Source: JANRLT01 sp041736895
GTDB taxonomy: Bacteria; Planctomycetota; Planctomycetia; Pirellulales; JALHPA01
Direction of reading: 5' to 3'
NCBI GenBank assembly: GCA_041736895.1
Contig: JBGSSS010000198.1
Span: forward strand, 1-64,000
DNA: 64,000 nucleotides
A program made the translations under genes and the position numbers. Of the stretch, positions 32,184 through 40,699 are shown in pieces (the first letter of the stretch is position 1; every line of letters starts with the position of its first letter). Under the pieces are notes generated by a model that worked only from the letters and a program-made list of their open reading frames with translations, was not told the origin of the DNA and did no database searches.

Positions 32184-33686
32184 ATGGAGTTTGACTTTGA
32201 CGCGATTGTCATCGGGAGCGGAGCAGGCGGGGCTGCGTTTGCCTACACTTGCGCCAAGGCCGGAAAATCCGTTCTGCTGATCGAACGAGGCCGGCGGCCG
32301 CTAATCGATCAAAATGTTCATGACGAGCGATCCGTCCTCATTGAAAAGACGCCTTATGATGATCGCACAATCCTCCTGAATGCGACAAATCCGTCCCGCT
32401 TGTACATGGGCGGAGTTCTTGGCGGCAGCACTTCGGTCTTTGGCGGTCTTATGTTACGGCCTAGCAACGCTGATTTCCAACCGGGCCGGCATTACGGAGA
32501 TCGCCTTGCCCGCGCCCTCTGGGAGTGGCCCATTTGCTACGAAGAATTGCGGCCTTTCTACGACGAAGCGGAAGCTCTCTACCATTTGACCGGAACACCC
32601 TCCGAAGGCTTCGCTCCGCTTCATGCTCCGAGTCGGCAAATTCGCAACGACGTCATTCCCATGGCGCCGATCAATGAACGTTTGATTGACAAAAACCGGG
32701 CCGGGGGGCTGCGTCCTTTTCGGTTGCCCTTGGCAATCGATAGTTCGCGTTGCGCGCGGTGCTCCTCGTGTGCGGGTTTTTTATGTCCGCATGGCGCACG
32801 CCGCTCGGCAGCTATGCTGGCTGAGGAAACCGCTGCGAAACATCCAAGTTTCCAGATCATGACCAACGCTGAAGTGGAACGGCTCGAGACGACCGCCGAT
32901 GGGCGAATCGATGGCGTCCTGGTTCGCGACCGCGATAAACAAACATCTCGGCACTATAGGGGCAAATGTTACGCCTTGGCTGCTGGTGCCATCGGTTCGC
33001 CCGCTGTCTTGTTGCGTTCGGGGATTGACGGCCCGAATGTCGGGCGCAACTTTATGATGCATTATTCTCCCCTGGCGGTCGGAATATTCGCCCGTTCTAC
33101 CGGCGCGGACGAAACCTTTGCAAAGCAGGTCGGGTTTGCGGATTTCTACTTTGGAACGAAGCAGCTTCCGCAAAAAATGGGGATCGTTCAGTCACTTCCG
33201 GTTCCCGGCCCGCTCATGCTGGCCAAGTCGGGGATGCAGCGTTTTCCGCAAGTTTTGTTGAAGTTTTTCCGTAAGCGAATGTTGCCCTTGGCCGGGATTG
33301 TCGAAGACCTGCCCGATCCAAAGAATCGTGTCTATTTGGAATCTGACGGGTCGATCGGGTTGGCGCACGAATATCACGAATTCGATCGGGAACGCGGGCG
33401 GGGACTGGGCCGCGAGATGTGCCGCATCCTGCGCAGAACAGGGGCGTTGGTTTGTGTTTCTCGGGCGTTTCCGTCGCGGGAACATGTGGCGCATCAATGC
33501 GGAACGCTAAGGTTTGCAAAAGATCCTCAGCAAGGAGTCGTCGATCCCAATTGCCGAATGTTCGGCCGCCCCAATTTGTTCGTCGTGGACGGAAGTGTGC
33601 TGCCGACTTCGATGGGCGTGGGTCCATCATTGACCATTGTGGCCAACGCGCTGCGTGTGGCGCGCGTCGCCCTTGCCGAAATTTAA
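32184..33686 (+). CDS. GMC-family FAD oxidoreductase
   Basis: A 500-residue flavoprotein oxidising an alcohol or sterol-like substrate. GSGAGG at residues 11-16 binds FAD; LYMGGVLGGSTSVFGGLMLRP matches the GMC family's N-terminal signature; LAAGAIGSPAVLLRSG the second one. The C-terminus has HVAHQCGTLRF with His434 or His437 in the catalytic-base position and the FAD-closing VVDGSVLPTSMGVGPSLTIV. A Cys group C190-x2-C193-x2-C196-x4-C201 (CARCSSCAGFLC) is found in one branch of the family and may bind a cluster or form disulfides. ATG 32184 has AAAGGT upstream. First gene of a six-gene operon; the next starts 12 bases after its stop. Confidence 0.87.
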   Translation: MEFDFDAIVIGSGAGGAAFAYTCAKAGKSVLLIERGRRPLIDQNVHDERSVLIEKTPYDDRTILLNATNPSRLYMGGVLGGSTSVFGGLMLRPSNADFQPGRHYGDRLARALWEWPICYEELRPFYDEAEALYHLTGTPSEGFAPLHAPSRQIRNDVIPMAPINERLIDKNRAGGLRPFRLPLAIDSSRCARCSSCAGFLCPHGARRSAAMLAEETAAKHPSFQIMTNAEVERLETTADGRIDGVLVRDRDKQTSRHYRGKCYALAAGAIGSPAVLLRSGIDGPNVGRNFMMHYSPLAVGIFARSTGADETFAKQVGFADFYFGTKQLPQKMGIVQSLPVPGPLMLAKSGMQRFPQVLLKFFRKRMLPLAGIVEDLPDPKNRVYLESDGSIGLAHEYHEFDRERGRGLGREMCRILRRTGALVCVSRAFPSREHVAHQCGTLRFAKDPQQGVVDPNCRMFGRPNLFVVDGSVLPTSMGVGPSLTIVANALRVARVALAEI

Positions 33687-33698
33687 AACGAAAATCAG

Positions 33699-34625
33699 AT
33701 GCAACGAAAAAAAATGCTCACCAAAGTCCAGGTGCGCCTGGAACAATTTCGGCAAGCTTCGCGCATTCATGGCGGCATGGCGAAAATGTGGGCTGTTGCG
33801 ATGGGTGTTAAGCTTTCGCGGATGCCCATCCCGCGCCGGCTGCGCACGCGTTTTTACCGAATGCTCTACGGCGGAAAATTCGCCTCCTTGCCTGAGGAAC
33901 AGCTCGAACGGCCTTTATCGGAATACCGTTCCTTAAACGAATTGTTCACGCACGGCATGCGTCCCGAATTTCGTCCTCTGGCGGCGGAAGCAAATCAATT
34001 TGTTTGTCCGTGCGATTGCCAAGTGCAAGACATCGGCCGTTTGAACCACGACTCACTCCTGACCGTGAAAGGGATCGAATACTCGCTGACCTCGCTGCTC
34101 CCGGGTGTTGACACGCAACACTTCGAAGGAGGCACGTTCGGCATTTTTTTTCTTTCCCCTGTCGATTGCCACCGCGTGTACAGTCCGCAAGAGGGCGTCT
34201 TGCAGGAAATTATCCATGTGCCGGGACGCCGGTTGCTCGTGCATCCGCCGTACCAACGCAAGGAATTTCCCGTATTTACCCTCAACGAACGCGTCATCAT
34301 CCGGCTGCAAACGCCGTTTGGCAACTGTTTGCTAGTGATGGTCGCGGGTTGGGGCGTCGGACATGTAACGTACCCATTCCTCAAGTTGCGTCGTCCTAGC
34401 AAACACCTCATCACGCGGCAAAAATTCGATACACCAATTCCAATTCAACGCGGCCAATGGGTCGCGACCTTTGAACTCGGCTCGACGGTCATCATGATTA
34501 CCGAGCCGCGTCCCGACATCATCACTCATATTGCGCGCGATGACCGCGTGAACTATGGACAAGCGGTCTATTCATTTCCCATGGTTGGCGCGTCCCCGTC
34601 GGACCAGCCGGCCAATGATCCTTGA
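33699..34625 (+). CDS. Phosphatidylserine decarboxylase-like protein
   Basis: A 308-residue pyruvoyl-type decarboxylase homologue. Asp106 in FVCPCDCQVQDIG, His158 in SPVDCHRVYSP, LNERV and the self-cleavage motif LGST with Ser262 (ATFELGSTVIMITE) are present. The second His of the usual DYHRxH motif is replaced by Tyr161; in the E. coli enzyme that His belongs to the self-cleavage triad, so processing or activity may be altered. E. coli-type membrane anchoring helix is weak. Its place between a GMC oxidoreductase and an FAD oxidase suggests a dedicated substrate, perhaps a serine-containing lipid, and not general phosphatidylethanolamine synthesis. Confidence 0.85.
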   Translation: MQRKKMLTKVQVRLEQFRQASRIHGGMAKMWAVAMGVKLSRMPIPRRLRTRFYRMLYGGKFASLPEEQLERPLSEYRSLNELFTHGMRPEFRPLAAEANQFVCPCDCQVQDIGRLNHDSLLTVKGIEYSLTSLLPGVDTQHFEGGTFGIFFLSPVDCHRVYSPQEGVLQEIIHVPGRRLLVHPPYQRKEFPVFTLNERVIIRLQTPFGNCLLVMVAGWGVGHVTYPFLKLRRPSKHLITRQKFDTPIPIQRGQWVATFELGSTVIMITEPRPDIITHIARDDRVNYGQAVYSFPMVGASPSDQPANDP

Positions 34626-34657
34626 TAATGCACTGACAGGAACAAGGAGGCAACTTC

Positions 34658-36517
34658 ATGGATGTCCTGGGTATTCAGGCTGGCCGCTCCTCAACTCGGA
34701 ACTTTTCCGAGAGGGAATCGCCATTGGCGGGCAGTCGGCCGTTGCGCAGTACGCTAGCAAACGGTGTCACACTCTGGGTTGATCTTGGCGAAAGCGAGGC
34801 TGCAAATCTACTTCGCTGTGCCACCCCGCAGCCGGAACGAACATCTTTTGTCGGCTGCCAAGATGGTCATTTGCCAGCGGGTGTTCAGCGGCTGGACCAG
34901 TCGTCCTTCGCATCCGGCAAAGAAGCAGTATTTAACTTGGAACGGTTGATTTTTTTCGTGCCGCACCGTTTGTCAGCCGCGGAGAAAGCAGTGGTTGATC
35001 GCTGCGTCACTTTAGTGTCGGCCAACGAAAATTGTCGCGTCTGCTTGATTAGTTCCGCGAGTGTTCACTTTGGCGATCAACGCCTCTTGGCTCAGGAAAC
35101 AGCCCTCCGCGAACAATTTAGCCGTGTGTCGCCACATGCTTGCTTTGTGTTGCGCAGCGGAAAGATCCTCCAGTCGCCGCTGTCGCGTACGCAGTTCCAA
35201 GGCGCAGTTGCTGCTTTGTATCCGCTTGTCAGCGGCAAGTTTCGCAACTGTTTTGTGGACGATACGGAGTTGCTATCCGCAATCCACGAACTCACGGAAC
35301 AAGATCAACCGACGCCAGGACGAGTTTACACATTCTTGGGACGCAATCGGCTAGTGCGGGATGTACTGGCGGAGCGCGCCTCGACCGGACTCTTGGGGAA
35401 ATGCCTGACGGGTTTCGCGCAGGTGCTCCGATTCTTCCTGGTGGGTTATCTTGGCGGTCTCTTGTTCAGCCTTGTTGCTCGTTGGCGCACAACCTGGCGG
35501 CGCTGGCAGTGCGACACTCTCGAGCCAGCAAGCATGGCGGAACTGCTCTGTCTCTATAACCCTCTCAACGCGCGCCATGTGGCTATCGTGGGCTACAACA
35601 CCGGGGTCACCCATTTTGGGTGGAAGTTTCCCAATCGTACTGTCGTAAAAACCACGGCCTCGGGAAAAATAGTGCGTGTGCGGGGCGATTTTGTAGATGT
35701 TGACGCCGGTGTGACGTTGAAACGAGTGGTGAACGACTTGAATCGGGAGGGGCGGGAACTTTACGTCGTGCCGAACTACTCCTACATCACGATGGGCACG
35801 ATCTTCTTCGTGCCGGTGCATGGTTCCGGGAGCGAAGTTTCAACACTCGGCGATACGATCGAAAAAGTGCTTTTGTATGATCCCGCGACCGACCGTATTT
35901 ACTCCGCAAAGCGGGGAGAAGCGCGCTTTGCCGAAACGATGTACAACCCCCGCAGCGGTGTGCTAGTGCTGAGATTGCGACTGCGCGTGCGTCCTAAGTC
36001 ACGATTTCGCATGGAAACCTCTGCCCTGGAATCGGCCGGTGCCGCGGAAATCTGGAGCGTCTTTGCTGATCCCGAGGCTTCAAACATCGAACTGCGAAAA
36101 TCGGGTTCGGCAGCGACATCGGTCAGTATTCGCAAATACTATGCAGTCCAATCCAGTACCGAAGGAGAATTGGACGAGGCCAAAGATTCGTTAGGCCGTC
36201 TGTGGGATCGTTTGGAAGAAAATCCGCTTACTTCCGTCCTCTTCCACGGCCTGACGCGGCGTTATTTGTTTCATGTCGAGTTGTTTTTAGACGAGCAAGA
36301 ATTTCTCGTTTTTTGGCAGGCACATGGCGGATTGAAGCTCATGAAGATCCAGCTTCGCCATGTGCATCCCGATGGACTGCCCTATTCACCGATCGGGGAT
36401 CGCGAAGCGATATCAGCAGATATTATCATGCGCCGCACGGACAGCGCGGCGTTCCTCGCATTTATGAAAGAGCATTTGCCCCATGTCCGGTTCAATCCAG
36501 GCAAACACAGCATGTGA
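34658..36517 (+). CDS. Fused SDR-like / FAD-binding oxidase (FAD_binding_4)
   Basis: A 619-residue protein. Residues about 90-245 resemble the C-terminal part of an extended SDR/NAD-epimerase (VCLISSASVHFGDQRLLAQE, CFVLRSGKILQ, YTFLGRNRLVRDVLAE) without the glycine-rich cofactor loop, so that part may be inactive. A hydrophobic stretch at about 250-272 (LRFFLVGYLGGLLFSLVARW) may attach it to the membrane. From about 295 on it is a VAO/DHCR24-type flavin domain: VAIVGYNTGVTHFGW (from 308), VDVDAGVTLKRVVNDL, PNYSYITMGTIFFVPVHGSG with His388. VAO-type members include sterol reductases and alkylglycerone-phosphate synthase. GGAGG precedes ATG 34658. The next gene begins one base after its stop. 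Confidence 0.75.
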   Translation: MDVLGIQAGRSSTRNFSERESPLAGSRPLRSTLANGVTLWVDLGESEAANLLRCATPQPERTSFVGCQDGHLPAGVQRLDQSSFASGKEAVFNLERLIFFVPHRLSAAEKAVVDRCVTLVSANENCRVCLISSASVHFGDQRLLAQETALREQFSRVSPHACFVLRSGKILQSPLSRTQFQGAVAALYPLVSGKFRNCFVDDTELLSAIHELTEQDQPTPGRVYTFLGRNRLVRDVLAERASTGLLGKCLTGFAQVLRFFLVGYLGGLLFSLVARWRTTWRRWQCDTLEPASMAELLCLYNPLNARHVAIVGYNTGVTHFGWKFPNRTVVKTTASGKIVRVRGDFVDVDAGVTLKRVVNDLNREGRELYVVPNYSYITMGTIFFVPVHGSGSEVSTLGDTIEKVLLYDPATDRIYSAKRGEARFAETMYNPRSGVLVLRLRLRVRPKSRFRMETSALESAGAAEIWSVFADPEASNIELRKSGSAATSVSIRKYYAVQSSTEGELDEAKDSLGRLWDRLEENPLTSVLFHGLTRRYLFHVELFLDEQEFLVFWQAHGGLKLMKIQLRHVHPDGLPYSPIGDREAISADIIMRRTDSAAFLAFMKEHLPHVRFNPGKHSM

Positions 36518-36518
36518 G

Positions 36519-38639
36519 ATGTCGGCTCCCGTGCGACATGCGGCAGCGACATGCGCTCAAATCATTCGAGAACAAATTCCAAACTTGTTCCGTTTGTATC
36601 TGAATCCGCATGTCGCGCAGGCATGCTATTGCCTAACCGAAATGATCACGGCGGAATGGCCGGCAACTAGCACCGAGCGGTTTCAGGTTTTCCTTGCCAA
36701 CAGTCTCGAGGAGTCGCTAAGCGGGGCGATCAAGCTAGCGCGCTTCGTTTCAAATGCGGCGGGCGGTTCTCGCAGCGGCTGGATCATCGACGAGGATCAG
36801 CGGTTGGAGCATTTTGCCCTGACCATGTTGCCGCACGGAGAAAAGCTCGAATATTTGCCGGAAATTAAGCTGTTCGCCGATCCCAACGCAGCCACTGCAG
36901 CACTGCAAGCTGCGGAAGCAAAACCAGGGTTCATCCTGGTTTTCTTGTCTTCCTGGTCAGGGGCGAATGAATCTCTTTACCGAGAGCTGTTCGCACGACT
37001 TCCGCCTGATACAAGACCGCTGATGATCGTCTGTATTGGCAGTTCGGACTTGACCGGGGGCAAGACGGCTGCCGCTGCTTCGTGGCAGAATCTCGCGCCC
37101 GACATCGTGGTGTTTGACGAGTCGTTTGTCGAAGGGACTGTGCCTTTTGGAGCGTTTGCGGCCTCGCAACGCCTCTTTCAGTATTGGAATGCGCGCGGCA
37201 TGGCGACATTTCATTCGACCACTTACCAGCCGAACACCATCGCCAGTCTGCACTTCTTGCGTTGCCTGAGCAGGATGGCGCCAGACTTTTTCCAGCAACA
37301 TCAGCCGGCTTTCGAACGGATGAAAAGCGACCTGAAATATCGGCAGAGTCTGTTTCGGGATCGCTATAGCCCCTCCCTGGCGAAATTGATCTCAATTGTA
37401 AACCTGGATCAGAACACCATGCGCGCCGCGGGGCATTATCTCGAAACGCCGGGGCAGCGAATTTTCGATGGTGTCGCCGGAGTGGCTTGTAGTATCCGCG
37501 GGCACAATCCGCCAAAGTTTGTGGAGGAACTGGAACAGTTCGCCGGCGAAGAGTGCCGCGCTGAAGTTGCGGAGCGACTAGAGGCGGCGACCGGCTTGCC
37601 GCATGTGACGCCCGCCGTCAGCGGCGCATCGGCGGTAGAGCACGCGCTCAAGATCGGTTTGGCCGCGAAACATCCGCGCCAATATGTTTTAGCTCTGCAA
37701 GGCGGCTTCGGCGGCAAGACATTGTTCGCCTTGACTGGCACATGGAAACAGTCCCTCAAGTCAGGCCTTGCGCCGCTCTATCCGCACGTCGTTTACGTCG
37801 ATCCCTTTAAGTGTGATGCTGTCCAGGCCATTCAGCAGTGCTTCGACGAGCACCCCATCGGTGTCATACAGTTTGAATTGATCCAGGGAGTCGGGGGCGT
37901 GCGCCCTATTCCGCCTGCAGTGCTTGATTGCCTGAAGCAAATGCGGCAGCGGTATGACTGCTTGCTGTTTGTGGACGAAGTCCAAACGGGTGTCTATCGT
38001 ACCGGACCTTTTACGCGATCTGCCGCATTGGGCTTGCAACCTGATCTGCTGGCTATTGGCAAAGGGACTTCGGATATGATGTTCCCCTTTGCGCTGACGC
38101 TGCATTCCGACGAGGTGCAACGTGCCTTGGAGGCGCGGAACTGTGGATTGCCCGAGACGCTCAATAAACGATACGGCTTTGAACTTGGATGGAGGACAGT
38201 GCTCAATACGCTGCGCCGGGCCGAGCAAGAGGGTCTAGAAGAGCGCGTGAACTCGCGGGGACAACGATTTGCGGAGATGTTGCGCCGGGCACTGGGAACC
38301 AGCCCTGTGGTGTGCGAAGTGCGCTGTTTTGGGATGTTGATTGGAATTGAATTGGATGTTGACCGCGCTCCCCGCCGTTGGCTGAAGCGAGTGCTCCCCA
38401 ATTTGTATTTATTGGCGATGTTACGGCATCGCACCTTTCCGTTGCTGGTCGGTTTTTGCCAATATGAACCCAATGTGCTCAAAATCACTCCTCCGCTGTC
38501 AATCACGGAGGAGGAAATTCAATGTGTCTGTGAAACAATCGCCGAAGTTCTGCGCGCCTCATTACCCAGTTTGGTATTGTCAGGCGCATGGCAAGCTGCG
38601 GTGCGGCCGCGGCTGGCGCGGTTGTTTGGTAATTCCTGA
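36519..38639 (+). CDS. Pseudo-aminotransferase / class III aminotransferase fusion
   Basis: A 706-residue protein with two aminotransferase-like halves. The C-terminal half (about 300-690) is a full class III PLP enzyme: VSGASAVEHALKIGLAAKH, LFVDEVQTGVYRTG with Asp486, AIGKGTSDMMFPFA with Lys515 as PLP lysine, and RFAEMLRRAL...GIELDV. The N-terminal half (about 30-270) keeps the fold landmarks in order: FLANSLEESLSGAIKLARF, APDIVVFDESFVEGTVPFGA and ATFHSTTYQPNTIASLHFL, but the PLP lysine position is Glu201, so it cannot bind PLP covalently. It probably serves as an internal structural partner replacing the second subunit of the usual dimer. ATG 36519 starts one base after the previous stop; an in-frame ATG at 36483 is possible. 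Confidence 0.82.
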   Translation: MSAPVRHAAATCAQIIREQIPNLFRLYLNPHVAQACYCLTEMITAEWPATSTERFQVFLANSLEESLSGAIKLARFVSNAAGGSRSGWIIDEDQRLEHFALTMLPHGEKLEYLPEIKLFADPNAATAALQAAEAKPGFILVFLSSWSGANESLYRELFARLPPDTRPLMIVCIGSSDLTGGKTAAAASWQNLAPDIVVFDESFVEGTVPFGAFAASQRLFQYWNARGMATFHSTTYQPNTIASLHFLRCLSRMAPDFFQQHQPAFERMKSDLKYRQSLFRDRYSPSLAKLISIVNLDQNTMRAAGHYLETPGQRIFDGVAGVACSIRGHNPPKFVEELEQFAGEECRAEVAERLEAATGLPHVTPAVSGASAVEHALKIGLAAKHPRQYVLALQGGFGGKTLFALTGTWKQSLKSGLAPLYPHVVYVDPFKCDAVQAIQQCFDEHPIGVIQFELIQGVGGVRPIPPAVLDCLKQMRQRYDCLLFVDEVQTGVYRTGPFTRSAALGLQPDLLAIGKGTSDMMFPFALTLHSDEVQRALEARNCGLPETLNKRYGFELGWRTVLNTLRRAEQEGLEERVNSRGQRFAEMLRRALGTSPVVCEVRCFGMLIGIELDVDRAPRRWLKRVLPNLYLLAMLRHRTFPLLVGFCQYEPNVLKITPPLSITEEEIQCVCETIAEVLRASLPSLVLSGAWQAAVRPRLARLFGNS

Positions 38640-38654
38640 GAGGAGACCCTGGAG

Positions 38655-39149
38655 ATGAATTTGTGGATGGTGGATTTTCAAGAGCTGTATCTCCGTCACC
38701 TGCGACGGCACTCACAGTTCGGCATCAATCTGTTGCATCTCATCGCAGTGGCGGGTATTTACGGGGCTTTGTGCGCGATCGCGCTCTCGCTGCCGGGATC
38801 TGTTTGGATTCTCGGGATCGTCTTAGGTATCTACTTTGTCATGCTCGCGATGAACTTGCCGCTGCGGCTGCTGCTAGTCAATCTCGTGTTCATGGCGGGG
38901 CTTTTGGCGCTAAGTTGGGCGCTTTGTTGGGGACTCCCGCCAGTTTACATTTGGTTGTATGTCGTGCTGATCCTGTTTTGGCATCGCTTTCAAATCTGGA
39001 ATCACAAGATTTACGATAAGCAGCTCGACATGAGCGACTTTCAAGAAAAATATAAAAAAGGCCCGCTGCTGTTTGCCGTGCTGTCGATTTACGAACTGCC
39101 GATCCTGCTCAATTACTTGATCTTTGATCGCCGGAGTTGGAGCTCATGA
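38655..39149 (+). CDS. Small multi-span membrane protein, weakly Mpo1/DUF962-like
   Basis: A 164-residue membrane protein with four hydrophobic segments (HLIAVAGIYGALCAIALSL, WILGIVLGIYFVMLAMNL, LLLVNLVFMAGLLALSWAL, PVYIWLYVVLILFW). His residues lie at the membrane edges: YLRHLRRHSQFGINLLHLIA near the N-terminus and FWHRFQIWNHKIYD after the last span. This layout recalls the Mpo1/DUF962 family, iron-dependent dioxygenases of long-chain 2-hydroxy fatty acids, but the match is weak and not claimed. GAGGAG precedes the ATG. Its stop overlaps the next start (ATGA). Confidence 0.6.
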   Translation: MNLWMVDFQELYLRHLRRHSQFGINLLHLIAVAGIYGALCAIALSLPGSVWILGIVLGIYFVMLAMNLPLRLLLVNLVFMAGLLALSWALCWGLPPVYIWLYVVLILFWHRFQIWNHKIYDKQLDMSDFQEKYKKGPLLFAVLSIYELPILLNYLIFDRRSWSS

Positions 39150-39796
39150 TTCCCGCCACCGGAGAACTGCCGCTCGAGCAAGACCAATCTAGAAAGCACG
39201 AGGCCGTGTATCTGCTGCATGGCTTTGCGGGCCGGCCATTATTGATGAGCCGGATGGCCCGTTATTTGAGCAGAGCCAACTACCAAGTTCACAACTGGGG
39301 ATATTCGGGAGTACTGAAAACGGTCGCCGATCATGCGGCCGCCTTGGGCAGCGATTTAGAACGAGTTGTGGACGCAGGCTTGATTCGCCGCGTTCACTTT
39401 GTCTCGCATAGTCTCGGCGGGATCATCATCCGGCAGATGCTGACCGAGTTGCAAAGACCGTATCTTGGCCGCGTTGTTATGCTGGCCCCGCCAAATACCG
39501 GCTCGCATGTCGCTTCGCTTTGTTCATTTCTCCTCCGCCGGCTGTGTCCCATCTTGCAAGAAATCTCGACGAAAGCCGATAGCTATGTGAACCAACTCCA
39601 ACCGCCGCTACAAGCCGAAATAGGCGTGATTGCCGCCTCGCGCGACTGGGTTGTGCGGCGAAAAAACACGCATTTGGCTACGCAAAAGGACCACATCGTC
39701 GTCCGCGGCGATCATATTCGACTCCCGTTGCTCCGCGTGGCAGCGGAACAAACACTTCATTTTCTTGAGACCGGCTCATTCCTACGCGATAAATAG
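39146..39796 (+). CDS. Alpha/beta-hydrolase, lipase-like
   Basis: A 216-residue hydrolase. YLLHGFAGRPLLMSRMARYL is the oxyanion strand-loop of lipases, VHFVSHSLGGIIIRQML contains the nucleophile elbow G-x-S-x-G variant SHSLGG, and MLAPPNTGSHVAS follows it as in lipase class 2/PGAP1-like enzymes. The late DHIVVRGDHIRLPL gives a candidate catalytic His. No signal peptide, so it probably acts on a cytoplasmic or membrane-associated ester. The ATG at 39146 is inside the preceding stop; an upstream TTG at 39137 is less likely. Last gene of the operon. Confidence 0.8.
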   Translation: MIPATGELPLEQDQSRKHEAVYLLHGFAGRPLLMSRMARYLSRANYQVHNWGYSGVLKTVADHAAALGSDLERVVDAGLIRRVHFVSHSLGGIIIRQMLTELQRPYLGRVVMLAPPNTGSHVASLCSFLLRRLCPILQEISTKADSYVNQLQPPLQAEIGVIAASRDWVVRRKNTHLATQKDHIVVRGDHIRLPLLRVAAEQTLHFLETGSFLRDK

Positions 39797-39909
39797 TTTG
39801 GCCAGTCGGAAGCGATTGCTTTGATAACTAGGAAGATTTAGAACGGCTCTTCACTGCCGAGCATCGGCAGGTAACGCAAAGTCTGCGATTCAACAAAGTT
39901 TAATCTAAC

Positions 39910-39983
39910 TACACCCGGCTGGGCTCGAACCAGCAACCTTCGCCTTCGGAGGGCGACGCTCTATCCAATTGCGCTACGGGTGC
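39910..39983 (-). tRNA. tRNA-Arg (anticodon CCG)
   Basis: Minus strand. Acceptor stem GCACCCG pairs with CGGGTGT (first pair G-U), discriminator A at 39910. D-arm AGCGCAATTGGATAGAGC, anticodon arm CGCC-CTCCGAA-GGCG giving CCG, T-arm with GGTTCGAGCC. CCA is not encoded. 74 bases. Confidence 0.93.
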
Positions 39984-40105
39984 AAAAATCTTTGACGTTG
40001 AACTTTTTCGACGGAGATTCAAGCAATTGATTGTAACCAAAGCCGGAACTTCCGCGACCCCTTTTTCGTGACTTGGAGAGAGCCGCTTCGCCGTAACACG
40101 TCGAT

Positions 40106-40567
40106 TTATTTCTTCGTTTCGTCCGTCCAGCCTTCGAGATGCGGAGCGATCTTGGCCAGTTTGACCTTGCCAATTCCTTTGATCCGCGCGCCAAACTCGC
40201 TGGCGTTGCGGAACAAACCATTGGCCAGGCGTTCCTCGACGATCAAGTCGGCCAACACCCGCCCAATCTCAGGCAACAACATCAGCTCCGCTGGTTCGGC
40301 CGTATTCACATTCACGACAAGTTTGCTCCCGGCGGGTTCGGTGTTGTCGATGTCGATTAGCCCGGGCGGAGATGTCGCCCGCCAGACATACCAGCCGCCG
40401 AACGTGAGCGCGAGCATCAAGAGGATCACGGCAGCGAACGGCTGATCGGGGGCTTTGAGGGTAAGCAGACTGGCCCATTCCCGCGATTTGGCAGCTGTTG
40501 AGGCGGCGGCATGCTGGCGCGCTTCCTGTTCGGCAGACTTGGCAACATTGTCGATCTGATCCGACAT
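40106..40567 (-). CDS. ComEA-like helix-hairpin-helix membrane protein
   Basis: A 153-residue protein with a cytoplasmic N-terminus, one membrane helix (PFAAVILLMLALTFGGWYVW) and an outside ComEA-type domain: VNVNTAEPAELMLLPEIGRV is the first helix-hairpin-helix motif and FGARIKGIGKVKLAKIAPHL the second. In competent bacteria ComEA binds incoming DNA; in many others the domain is found without competence genes. ATG at 40565-40567 is preferred over the TTG just upstream. It diverges from the next gene. Confidence 0.85.
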   Translation of the reverse strand: MSDQIDNVAKSAEQEARQHAAASTAAKSREWASLLTLKAPDQPFAAVILLMLALTFGGWYVWRATSPPGLIDIDNTEPAGSKLVVNVNTAEPAELMLLPEIGRVLADLIVEERLANGLFRNASEFGARIKGIGKVKLAKIAPHLEGWTDETKK

Positions 40568-40699
40568 CAAGTTCCCAACAAAAACGCCCTGGCTGACGCA
40601 ATCCGAAAAGTCAAAAAGACTATCCGAATCGGGATGATTGGATTAAAACGGAGAGTGACGGCAATCCGCTGAGTCTCTGGTTTTTCCCCCTCGACGACG

